Shown here in pieces: positions 57,167 to 64,000 of a DNA stretch of 64,000 nt. The notes under the pieces are model-generated. The model was not told the DNA's origin and did no database searches. It saw nothing but the letters and a program-made list of their open reading frames with translations. The first letter of the stretch is position 1. Each line of letters starts with the position of its first letter. Source of the stretch: DASSKA01 sp035690905 (GTDB lineage: Bacteria > Actinomycetota > Actinomycetes > Propionibacteriales > Nocardioidaceae). Position numbers and translations under genes: made by a program. The stretch is from the NCBI GenBank assembly GCA_035690905.1, contig DASSKA010000109.1, positions 1 to 64,000 of the forward strand. Direction: 5' to 3'.

Positions 57167-58168
57167 TCAGGGGTTGGCAGGGTCCATGGTACTCGCCGCG
57201 GACCGGTACCCGGCCAGTGCCCGCTCCGCGGTCCGTCGTACGTCGTCGGCCAGGCCGGCGGGCTGCTCCACGCGCGCCGCGCCGCCCAGGCGCAGCATCA
57301 GCCGGGTCAGCCAGCCGGGGTCCCCGACCCGCAGGGTGACGCGCAGCCGGCCGCCGCGCGCCTCCTTCGTGGACTCGACCGGGTAGTACTCCGCGACCCA
57401 GCGGGCGCCGGGCTCGAGCAGCACGGTGACCAGGATGTCGTCCGGCGACGGCTGGAACAACCCGTCGGCCAGATCCCGGGGACGCACGTCCCGGTGCGGG
57501 AACGTCTCGTCGAGCAACTGCGCCGACGAGATCCGGTCCAGCCGGAACAGCCGCTGGTCCTCGGCCAGCCGGCACCAGGCGTCCAGGTAGGTGTGTCCCT
57601 CGGCGGTGACCACCCTCAGCGGCTCGACGGTGCGCTCGGTGGACTCGTCGCGGGTGGGCACGTAGTAGTCGATGCGCACCGCCCGGCGCTCGTCTACCGC
57701 CCGGGCCAGGTCCTGCCGCAGCCTGCCGAGCTCGGTCTCGTCCGGAGGGAGCTGCACCTCCACCTGCGCGGCGAGCGCGGCCGCCTCGCCGGCTGCTGCC
57801 TCCAGCTTGCCGAGAACCCGGTCGACCACTGGCCGGACCTGGTCGTCGCCGCTCTCCCGCAGGGCGCGTAGCGCCACGATCAGCGCCGACGCCTCCGAGC
57901 TGCCCAGCCGCAGCGGCCGCCCCAGGTAGTCGGCGTTGGAGACCCGGATCACCCCCTCGCCCTCGAGGGCGTCCATGTCCACGTCGATCAGGTCGCCCAT
58001 GCCCAGCCCGGGCAGCCCGCAGAACCACAGCACGTTGAGGTCCTTGACGATCTGCGCGGGCCGGACCCCGAAGTCGGCGGCCGCCTGCTCCAGGGAGACC
58101 TCGGAGCGGGTCTGGATGTAGGGCACCAGCGCGAGCAGCCGGCCCACCTGGTCGCGGGCGCCGCTCAT
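57167..58168 (-). CDS. pafC: WYL-domain DNA-damage regulator PafC
   Basis: A 333-residue wHTH–WYL–WCX protein (AADFGVRPAQIVKDLNVLWFCGLPG is the winged helix; AVRIDYYVPTRDESTERTVEPLRVVTAEGHTYLDAWCRLAEDQRLFRLDRI is the WYL core). With PafB it forms the PafBC activator of the LexA/RecA-independent DNA damage response. It overlaps pafB by ATGA. Encoded near pafA, as in mycobacteria. Confidence 0.94.
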   Translation of the reverse strand: MSGARDQVGRLLALVPYIQTRSEVSLEQAAADFGVRPAQIVKDLNVLWFCGLPGLGMGDLIDVDMDALEGEGVIRVSNADYLGRPLRLGSSEASALIVALRALRESGDDQVRPVVDRVLGKLEAAAGEAAALAAQVEVQLPPDETELGRLRQDLARAVDERRAVRIDYYVPTRDESTERTVEPLRVVTAEGHTYLDAWCRLAEDQRLFRLDRISSAQLLDETFPHRDVRPRDLADGLFQPSPDDILVTVLLEPGARWVAEYYPVESTKEARGGRLRVTLRVGDPGWLTRLMLRLGGAARVEQPAGLADDVRRTAERALAGYRSAASTMDPANP

Positions 58169-59130
58169 GGTCGGACCCCCGCGGCGGCGCGCAGTCGGTC
58201 GACCACCAGCTCGCGCAGCTCGGCCGGATCCTCGACGACGACGTCGGCGCCGTAGCCGAGCACCTCATCGGCGAGTGACTCGGTGCGCCCGAACGGCACC
58301 TCGAGGGCGTCCCAGCCGTCGGGCGCCTCCGCGTCACACACTCGTCCGTGCCGCCGCAGGCCCAGGGCAGCCCCGTGCCGGACCAGCATCCGGCTGGTGC
58401 GGTTCGGCTCCTCCGGTGCCAGCGACGTGGCCAGCGCGTGCACGTCGGTCCCTTCCGGTACGTCGAACGAGCCCGGCTGGCCGTCCCGTCGTACCTCGCC
58501 CTGCACCCGGGAGAGCCGGAACAGCCGCTCCGCGCCCCGGTCGGTGTCCAGCCCGACGACGTACCAGCGGCCTCGGTAGGACACCACGCCCCAGGGCTGC
58601 AGGTGCCGTTCGGCGGGCGCGGTGGCCGACGCGGAGCGGTAGCCGAACCGCACCGGGGTGCGGGTCACCGTCGCGTCCCAGAACGCCTCGAAGCAGGGTT
58701 CCTCGACGCTGATCTGCGGGCGTACGACGTCCAGGGCGGTCCGGTCCACGTCGACGCCGGCCGCTTTCAGCTTGACCAGCGCGTTGGTGGTCGCGGACGC
58801 GAGGCCGGCGTGCTGCCACACGCGCGCTGCCAGCCCGACCACCGCGGCCTCCTCCGGCGTGAGGTCGATCTGCGGCAGCTCGAAGGCCGACCGCTCGACG
58901 CGGTAGCCCGGCTCGTCCTCGAACGCCCGGTCGGTGTACCCGACCTCCAGCGGGATGCCCAGCGAGCGCAGCTCCTCCTTGTCCCGCTCGAACATCTTCT
59001 CGAAGGCGTCGTCGCTGCTCCCGCGGTACTGCTCGACCACCTCGCGGATCCGGTCCTTGGTCACGTAGCTGCGCGAGACCAGCAACGTGATGAGCAGGTT
59101 CAGCAACCGCTCGCTCTTGCGTGCCGCCAC
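58165..59130 (-). CDS. pafB: WYL-domain DNA-damage regulator PafB
   Basis: A 321-residue paralogue of PafC with the same wHTH–WYL–WCX order (RLLNLLITLLVSRSYVTKDRIREVVEQY, DLTPEEAAVVGLAARVW, then LQPWGVVSYRGRWYVVGLDTDRGAERLFRLSRV, the WYL core). It dimerises with PafC. GTG 59130 follows GGAAGGGGG. Expected to activate repair genes under fluoroquinolone or mitomycin stress by analogy with mycobacteria. Confidence 0.94.
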   Translation of the reverse strand: MAARKSERLLNLLITLLVSRSYVTKDRIREVVEQYRGSSDDAFEKMFERDKEELRSLGIPLEVGYTDRAFEDEPGYRVERSAFELPQIDLTPEEAAVVGLAARVWQHAGLASATTNALVKLKAAGVDVDRTALDVVRPQISVEEPCFEAFWDATVTRTPVRFGYRSASATAPAERHLQPWGVVSYRGRWYVVGLDTDRGAERLFRLSRVQGEVRRDGQPGSFDVPEGTDVHALATSLAPEEPNRTSRMLVRHGAALGLRRHGRVCDAEAPDGWDALEVPFGRTESLADEVLGYGADVVVEDPAELRELVVDRLRAAAGVRP

Positions 59131-59164
59131 GGCACCCCCTTCCGGGGGCGAACCTACCTCAACC

Positions 59165-60151
59165 TCAGCCGACCCCGAGGACGTCGATGACGAACGCCAG
59201 CGTGTCCGTGCCCTTGATCGGCGGGTTGGACTGCGGGTTGCCGCTCGGGCCGTAGCCGTAGTCCGGCGGCACGGTGATCAGCACCCGCGACCCGGTCTTC
59301 ACCCCGACCAGGCCCTCGTCCCAGCCCTTGATCAGGCCGTGCACGCCCACCGGGAAGGTCCGCGGACCGCTGGAGTAGGACTCGTCGAAGACCTTGTCGG
59401 TGCCGTAGATCTGGCCGAGGTAGTTGAACGTGACCAGGCTGCCCTTGCGGACCGGCTCACCGTTGCCCTGGATCAGGGTGTGCACCTGCAGCTTCTTGGA
59501 CGGCTGCTTGGGCGCCTTCGAGAAGTCCAGCCCGGTGACCTTGCCATTCTTCTCCACCACGGTGGGCAGGTCGCTCGGCAGGTTGGCCGGCTTGCTGCCC
59601 TGCGGGCCGTTGAGCACGTGGTTCGGCTCGGCGGAGACGATGTCGACCACGAACACCACGTCGTCCTTGCCGGACAGGTGTAGCTGCGGGGCACCCGATG
59701 CGCCGTACGCGTCCTTCGGGACAGCGGCGACCACCATCCGGGTGCCCACCTTCTTGCCGACGATCGCGTCGATCACGCCGGGCCACATGCTGCCGCTGGC
59801 CACCGTGCCGGTGAACGGGACGCCCTGATCGTAGGTCGCCGCGATCTTCTTGCCGGTGGTCCCGTTGGCGAGGTACAGGTCGAGCAGCACCTTCTTGTTG
59901 CGGTTCACCGTGTCGCCGTTGCCCTGCTCGAGCACCTGCGTCTCGGTGTGGTCGAGCTTCAGCGGGGCGTCCACCTTCACCGTCGGTGCGCTGCCGAAGC
60001 TGCCGCTGACGTGGACGCCGGGGACCCCGGTCGAGGCGCTGCCGGACGACTGCTGGTTCTGGGGTGAGCCCTGGTCCGACGACCCGCACGCGGCGGTGCC
60101 GAGCAGCAGCAGCGGTACGACGGACAGGGCGACGAGACGGCGATGGCGCAA
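59165..60151 (-). CDS. FKBP-type peptidyl-prolyl isomerase, lipoprotein
   Basis: A 328-residue lipoprotein with two FKBP domains. The signal peptide ends LLLLGTAACGSS (lipobox Cys). Domain one (about 80–190) is divergent; domain two (about 215–325) has the full FKBP core (VTFNYLGQIYGTDKVFDESY, GWDEGLVGVKTGSRVLITVPPDYGYG). It helps fold exported proteins on the outer face. The start is TTG 60151, supported by GAGGTG six bases upstream; no ATG or GTG in frame gives a normal signal peptide. A possible -10, TATCGT, lies at 60191–60196. Confidence 0.88.
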   Translation of the reverse strand: MRHRRLVALSVVPLLLLGTAACGSSDQGSPQNQQSSGSASTGVPGVHVSGSFGSAPTVKVDAPLKLDHTETQVLEQGNGDTVNRNKKVLLDLYLANGTTGKKIAATYDQGVPFTGTVASGSMWPGVIDAIVGKKVGTRMVVAAVPKDAYGASGAPQLHLSGKDDVVFVVDIVSAEPNHVLNGPQGSKPANLPSDLPTVVEKNGKVTGLDFSKAPKQPSKKLQVHTLIQGNGEPVRKGSLVTFNYLGQIYGTDKVFDESYSSGPRTFPVGVHGLIKGWDEGLVGVKTGSRVLITVPPDYGYGPSGNPQSNPPIKGTDTLAFVIDVLGVG

Positions 60152-60246
60152 GGGGACACCTCGGATCGACGGGGAAGGCACAGGCTGTGAACGATAGCCG
60201 GGGTCCGGTGGGTTCCCCGAACCGGCGCCACGCGTGGTGGCCCCCG

Positions 60247-61608
60247 TCACATCCCTTCGATGAGCTTGTGCACCCGTTCGTCCTGGGACCGGAACGGGTC
60301 CTTGCACAGCACGGTGCGCTGGGCCTGGTCGTTGAGCTTCAGGTGCACCCAGTCCACGGTGAAGTCGCGGCGGCGCTCCTGGGCGCGCTTGATGAACTCC
60401 CCGCGCAGCCGGGCCCGGGTGGTCTGCGGCGGCACCGACTTGGCCTCGAAGATCTTCAGGTCGGTGGTCACCCGGGACACCGCGCCGCGGCGCTCGAGCA
60501 GGTAGTACAGACCGCGGCCCCGGTGGATGTCGTGGTAGGCGAGGTCAAGCTGGGCGATCCGGGGGTGGCTCATCGGCAGCCCGTTCTGGGTGCGGTAGCG
60601 GTCGATCAGCTTCCACTTGATCACCCAGTCGATCTCCCGCTCGACCAGCCCGAGGTCACCGGACTCCACCGCCTTCAGGCCGCGCTCCCACAGGTCCAGG
60701 GTGCGCTCGATCACCGGGCCGCCGAGCTCGCGGCGGTCCACGAAGTCCCGGGCGCGGGACAGGTACTCGTGCTGCACGTCCAGCGCGCTGGCCTCCCGGC
60801 CGTTGGCGAGGCGCACCTTGCGCCGGCCGGACATGTCGTGGGAGATCTCCCGGATGGCCCGGATCGGGTTCTCCATGGTGAGGTCCCGCATCACCACGCC
60901 CTCCTCGATCATCCGCAGCACCAGGTCGCAGCTGGCGATCTTCAGCAGCGTGGTGGCCTCGCACATGTTCGAGTCGCCGACGATCACGTGCAGCCGGCGG
61001 TAGCGCTCGGCGTCCGCGTGCGGCTCGTCGCGGGTGTTGATGATCGGTCGGGACCGGGTGGTGGCGCTGGAGACGCCCTCCCAGATGTGCTCGGCGCGCT
61101 GGGAGACCGAGTACATCGCTCCGCGCGGCGTCTGGGTGACCTTGCCGGCGCCGCAGATGATCTGCCGGGTGACCAGGAACGGGATCAGCACGTCGGCGAG
61201 CTTGGCGAACTCGCCGTGCCGGTCGACCAGGTAGTTCTCGTGGCAGCCGTAGGAGTTGCCGGCCGAGTCGGTGTTGTTCTTGAACAGGTAGACGTCGCCG
61301 GCGATGCCCTCGTCGTGCAGCCGCCGCTCGGCGTCGACCAGCAGGCCCTCGAGGGTCCGCTCCCCCGCCTTGTCGTGGGCGACCAGGTCGATGATGTCGT
61401 CGCACTCGGGGGTGGCGTACTCCGGATGGCTGCCCACGTCCAGGTACAGCCTGGCGCCGTTGCGCAGGAAGACGTTGCTGCTCCGCCCCCAGGACACGAC
61501 TTTCCGGAACAGGTACCGCGCCACCTCGTCGGGAGACAGCCGGCGCTGCCCGCGGAACGTGCACGTGACGCCGTACTCGTTCTCGATCCCGAAGATCCTC
61601 CGGTCCAC
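60247..61608 (-). CDS. pafA: Pup–protein ligase
   Basis: A 453-residue ligase that attaches the prokaryotic ubiquitin-like protein Pup to lysines of substrates. Signatures: FGIENEYGVTC (metal-binding Glu), GARLYLDVGSHPEYATPECD, KNNTDSAGNSYGCHENYL and SRPIINTRDEPHADAERYRRLHVIVGDSNM. Length is normal. GTG 61608 lies six bases after TAAGGT, so it is leaderless. It is separated from the proteasome genes by the NUDIX insert. Confidence 0.96.
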   Translation of the reverse strand: MDRRIFGIENEYGVTCTFRGQRRLSPDEVARYLFRKVVSWGRSSNVFLRNGARLYLDVGSHPEYATPECDDIIDLVAHDKAGERTLEGLLVDAERRLHDEGIAGDVYLFKNNTDSAGNSYGCHENYLVDRHGEFAKLADVLIPFLVTRQIICGAGKVTQTPRGAMYSVSQRAEHIWEGVSSATTRSRPIINTRDEPHADAERYRRLHVIVGDSNMCEATTLLKIASCDLVLRMIEEGVVMRDLTMENPIRAIREISHDMSGRRKVRLANGREASALDVQHEYLSRARDFVDRRELGGPVIERTLDLWERGLKAVESGDLGLVEREIDWVIKWKLIDRYRTQNGLPMSHPRIAQLDLAYHDIHRGRGLYYLLERRGAVSRVTTDLKIFEAKSVPPQTTRARLRGEFIKRAQERRRDFTVDWVHLKLNDQAQRTVLCKDPFRSQDERVHKLIEGM

Positions 61609-61614
61609 GTCACC

Positions 61615-61620
61615 ACCTTA
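61615..61620 (-). promoter_or_regulatory. Leaderless -10 for pafA
   Basis: TAAGGT on the minus strand with a six-base spacer to GTG 61608. The left repeat array starts 48 bp further upstream. Confidence 0.5.
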
Positions 61621-61667
61621 CGTGCGCGCCGAGCCGTTTGGCCGACACCGCACCAACTCCACCCCCC

Positions 61668-61749
61668 GAGTGGTCAGCCGCGGCGTGTCGAGTGGTCAGT
61701 CGCGGCGTGTCGAGTGGTCAGTCGCGGCGTGTCGAGTGGTCAGTCGCGG
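61668..61749 (+). repeat. Left array: 22-bp tandem repeat, three full units
   Basis: Three full 22-bp units begin at 61668, 61690 and 61712, each starting GAGTGGTCAGTCGCGG (first unit has one change), followed by a 16-nt partial unit (61734–61749). No spacers separate them. The same repeat occurs in inverted orientation on the other side of the NUDIX gene. Confidence 0.92.
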
Positions 61750-61764
61750 GAGTTCGCGCCGGCG

Positions 61765-61770
61765 TATCGT
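61765..61770 (+). promoter_or_regulatory. Possible leaderless -10 for the NUDIX gene
   Basis: TATCGT with an eight-base spacer to GTG 61779, immediately after the left repeat array. Confidence 0.4.
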
Positions 61771-61778
61771 GCCCGGTC

Positions 61779-62234
61779 GTGGACTACCGCGACTACGACA
61801 CCCGGCTGGCTGCCTATGCGGTCATCGTCGACGACCTCGACCCGGTGCTGCTCGCCCTGTGGAACGAGGGCCCCGAGCCGCTGTGGACGCTCCCGGGCGG
61901 CGGCGTCCAGCTCCCCGAGGCCGTGGAGGAGGCGGCGGTTCGCGAGGTGCTCGAGGAGACCGGGTACGACGTGGCGCTGGGGCCGCTCCTGGGCATCCAC
62001 TCCCTCGTCGTACCCCCCGAGCAGCGGTTGCGGGCGAGGAACCGTGACCGTCCCCTCAAGTCGGTCCGGGTGATGTTCGAGGGCTCGGTCAACTGCGGGT
62101 CGCTGAGGAACGAGGTCGCCGGCACCACCGACGAGGCGCGCTGGATTCCCATGGCCGAGGTGCCCGACCTCGCGCGGGTCGATCTCGTCGACACGGGTCT
62201 GGATTTCTGGCGCCGCGCCCGCCGGTCGGTGTAG
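61779..62234 (+). CDS. NUDIX hydrolase inserted between pafA and prcA
   Basis: A 151-residue NUDIX protein with a complete Nudix box (GGVQLPE…REVLEETGY) near residues 38–60. It cleaves a nucleoside diphosphate linked to another group; the substrate cannot be told. It is on the opposite strand from every other gene between 55.6 and 64 kb and is framed by inverted arrays of one 22-bp repeat, so it looks like an insertion into the Pup–proteasome locus. GTG 61779 gives the normal length for a small Nudix protein. Confidence 0.88.
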   Translation: MDYRDYDTRLAAYAVIVDDLDPVLLALWNEGPEPLWTLPGGGVQLPEAVEEAAVREVLEETGYDVALGPLLGIHSLVVPPEQRLRARNRDRPLKSVRVMFEGSVNCGSLRNEVAGTTDEARWIPMAEVPDLARVDLVDTGLDFWRRARRSV

Positions 62235-62236
62235 CA

Positions 62237-62296
62237 AGTGACCAATGAACGCGCCACGAGTGACCACTCAACGCGCCACGAGTGACCACTCAACGC
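62237..62296 (-). repeat. Right array: same 22-bp repeat, inverted
   Basis: Units at 62237–62258 and 62259–62280 and a 16-nt partial (62281–62296). On the minus strand a unit begins GAGTGGTCACTCGTGG and matches the left unit at 18 of 22 positions. The array starts two bases after the NUDIX stop and ends four bases before the prcA stop. Confidence 0.9.
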
Positions 62297-62300
62297 AGGG

Positions 62301-63158
62301 TCAGGTGAGCGGGTCGCTCGGGTCGGCGGGCGGAGCGATGGGTGGTTCACCAGACTCGTCGGTCCGGGAAGGCATTGAGCCTCTGTCGGCCCGGGAGGGC
62401 TCCGTGGACGGTCCGGTGGAGGAGCCGGCCGTGCCGGCAGACGGCGCAGCGGCGCCGGCCGGCTCCCGGGTGGACAGGATCTCCGCGAGCTCCTGGGTGG
62501 AGAACCGCTTGAACTTCCGCTTCTGGGAGCGGGTCCGATCCAGGGCCGCCACCTCGAGGTTCTCCGGCGGGATGGTCCGGGGCTCGGACTCGTTGTGCCC
62601 GAGCGCGTCGACGGCCAGCCGGACCGCGTCCTGCAGTGACATGCCGGCGGCGTACCGGCCGGAGAGGTAGCCCGAGACGGTCTCGGCCGAGCCACCCATC
62701 ACCGCGTAGCCGTGCTCGTCGCCCATCTGGCCGTCGAAGGTGACCCGGTAGATCTCGTCGGTGCCGGGGGCGGTGCCGACCTCGGCGACCAGGATCTCCA
62801 CCTCGTAGGGTTTCTCCCCCCCGCTGGAGAAGATGGTCCCCAGGGTCTGCGCGTAGGCGTTGGCGAGGCCGCGACCGGTGACGTCGCGCCGGTCGTAGGC
62901 GTAGCCGCGCATGTCGGCGAGCCGGACACCGGCGATGCGCAGGTTCTCGAACTCGTTGTAGCGGCCCACCGCGGCGAACGCGATCCGGTCGTAGATCTCG
63001 CTCACCTTGTGCAGGGTCTGCGGGTTCTCCGAGACGATGACGATGCCGTCCGGGTACTGCAGCGCGACGACGCTGCGGCCACGCGAGATTCCCTTGCGCG
63101 CGTAGTCCGCCCGGTCCTTCATCTGCTGCTCGGGCGAGACGTAGAACGGCATGCTCAT
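62301..63158 (-). CDS. prcA: 20S proteasome alpha subunit
   Basis: A 285-residue alpha-type subunit. The N-terminal gating helix (SPEQQMKDRADYARKGISRGRSVVALQYPDG) and NVRIAGVRLADMRGYAYDRRDVTGRGLANAYAQTLG are typical; the last 50 residues are a long, acidic, low-complexity tail. It forms the gated outer rings that receive pupylated substrates from the Mpa/ARC ATPase. ATG 63158 or the ATG six bases later may be used. It ends next to the right repeat array. Confidence 0.95.
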   Translation of the reverse strand: MSMPFYVSPEQQMKDRADYARKGISRGRSVVALQYPDGIVIVSENPQTLHKVSEIYDRIAFAAVGRYNEFENLRIAGVRLADMRGYAYDRRDVTGRGLANAYAQTLGTIFSSGGEKPYEVEILVAEVGTAPGTDEIYRVTFDGQMGDEHGYAVMGGSAETVSGYLSGRYAAGMSLQDAVRLAVDALGHNESEPRTIPPENLEVAALDRTRSQKRKFKRFSTQELAEILSTREPAGAAAPSAGTAGSSTGPSTEPSRADRGSMPSRTDESGEPPIAPPADPSDPLT

Positions 63159-63177
63159 GTGTGCGTGGGTGCCTTTC

Positions 63178-64000
63178 TCAGGTGAGGGCCGCGGTCGGGC
63201 CGTCGGGACGCTGCATCCGGCCGGCGATCACCCGGTCGGCGATCTGGGCCACTTCGTCGTCGGGCAGCCTGCGGTAGCCGGAGGAGGTGATCACCGCGAT
63301 CACGGGGAAGATCCGGCGGGTCACGTCCGGTCCTCCGGTGGCCGAGTCGTCGTCCGCCGCGTCGTACAGCGCCTGGATGGTCGCGGTCACCGCCTCGTCG
63401 CCGCTGAGGTCGTTGCGGTAGAGCTTCTTCAGCGAGCCCCGCGCGAACATCGACCCGGACCCGACCGAGTGGAACGCGGTCTCCTCGTAGCGCCCTCCGG
63501 TGACGTCGTAGGAGAAGATCCGTCCGATTCCGGAGGACAGGTCGTAGCCGGCGAAGAGGGGTACGACGGCCAACCCCTGCATCGCCATCCCGAGGTTGGA
63601 CCGGATCAGCGCGGCAAGCCGGTTCGCCTTGCCGTCCATCGACAAGGTGATGCCCTCGATCTTCTCGTAGTGCTCCAGCTCGGTCTGGAACAGCCGCACC
63701 ATCTCCACGGCCAGTCCGGCCGTGCCGGCGATGCCCACACAGGAGAACTCGTCGGCGGGGAACACCTTCTCGATGTCCCGCTGGGCGATCACGTTGCCCA
63801 TCGTCGCCCGCCGGTCCCCCGCCATCACCACCCCGCCGTCGAAGGTGGCCGCCACGATCGTCGTGCCGTGCGGGGCCAGCTCCGACGCGTCACCGCCCGG
63901 CAACGAGCGCCGGGACGGCAGCAGCTCGGGTGACTGCTGCGCGAGGAACTCCGCGAACGATGACGAGCCCGGCACCAGGAAGGCGGCGGGCAGGCGTGGG
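63178..64000 (-). CDS. prcB: 20S proteasome beta subunit (5' end outside window)
   Basis: At least 273 residues are visible; the frame is open to the window edge and the visible N-terminus reads PRLPAAFLVPGSSSF, part of the propeptide, so the start is beyond 64000 rather than at GTG 63975. Autocleavage before the catalytic Thr in ELAPHG/TTIVAATF gives the active enzyme. Other signatures: GVVMAGDRRATMGN, GIAGTAGLAVEMV and ALYDAADDDSATGGPD. It sits 19 bp upstream of prcA; pup and the ATPase gene are expected beyond the window. Confidence 0.96.
   Translation of the reverse strand, partial: PRLPAAFLVPGSSSFAEFLAQQSPELLPSRRSLPGGDASELAPHGTTIVAATFDGGVVMAGDRRATMGNVIAQRDIEKVFPADEFSCVGIAGTAGLAVEMVRLFQTELEHYEKIEGITLSMDGKANRLAALIRSNLGMAMQGLAVVPLFAGYDLSSGIGRIFSYDVTGGRYEETAFHSVGSGSMFARGSLKKLYRNDLSGDEAVTATIQALYDAADDDSATGGPDVTRRIFPVIAVITSSGYRRLPDDEVAQIADRVIAGRMQRPDGPTAALT

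Noticed and set aside
61668..61749. CRISPR array
   Set aside because: The 22-bp units are directly adjacent with no spacers, and no cas gene is nearby.
63973..63975. GTG 63975 as the prcB start
   Set aside because: The frame is open to the window edge and the residues before it match the beta-subunit propeptide, so the start is outside.

Overview
This window is a 64 kb piece of an actinomycete chromosome. Support for that comes from very high GC, frequent GTG starts, many apparently leaderless genes, and marker genes confined to or typical of Actinomycetota: garA, ftsR, rbpA, helY, a Pup ligase (pafA), pafBC, and 20S proteasome genes prcB/prcA. Two blocks repeat mycobacterial gene order: DUF881–sbp–DUF881–gcvH–garA–ftsR–DUF151–resR–gcvP (1–7.4 kb), and 5'-3' exonuclease–helY–tatC–tatA–pafC–pafB–pafA–prcA–prcB (49–64 kb). 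The order or family cannot be fixed from sequence alone.

Layout. 0–8.7 kb, plus strand: small basic protein, DUF881, glycine cleavage H, GarA, two MerR regulators around a bifunctional nuclease, then a glycine riboswitch controlling gcvP, followed by a serine hydrolase. 8.7–29.9 kb, mostly minus strand: TldE/TldD protease pair, an ArsR–SRPBCC operon with a clear operator, SbcCD nuclease, FdhD, PAP2 phosphatase, aminopeptidase N, flavin reductase, HAD phosphatase, a DSD1-like PLP enzyme, a large zinc-ribbon membrane protein, a dif-like XerCD site at about 26.5 kb, a UvrA-like ABC protein, VOC and AraC genes. 29.9–42 kb: a lipoprotein, a membrane-anchored protein with an internal duplication, HAD, an XRE–MurA fusion with its own operator, a secreted M1 peptidase, a ZIP transporter behind a DtxR-type box, GDPD, MFS, rbpA behind a sigma-R promoter, then fxsA–ppm–lnt.

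42–50.8 kb is a lysine catabolic cluster: kamA faces an operon kdd–amidohydrolase–kamD–kamE–kal, and an Lrp/AsnC regulator lies close by. These are the enzymes of the fermentative lysine route (beta-lysine, 3,5-diaminohexanoate, 3-keto-5-aminohexanoate and, after a cleavage enzyme not seen here, 3-aminobutyryl-CoA). 51–64 kb holds helY, a lipid kinase, hydrolase, Tat translocase, PafBC, an FKBP lipoprotein, the Pup ligase and the proteasome core. A NUDIX gene on the opposite strand sits between pafA and prcA, bracketed by inverted arrays of one 22-bp repeat.

The observations most worth checking are: the repeat-bracketed NUDIX insert; the XRE–MurA gene with an operator inside its promoter; the dif-like site; a chain of four mini-ORFs with 4-nt overlaps linking garA to ftsR; the aerobic-looking lysine cluster with an embedded amidohydrolase; and the reduced second half of the glycine riboswitch. 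I found no CRISPR array, tRNA, rRNA, insertion sequence or prophage.
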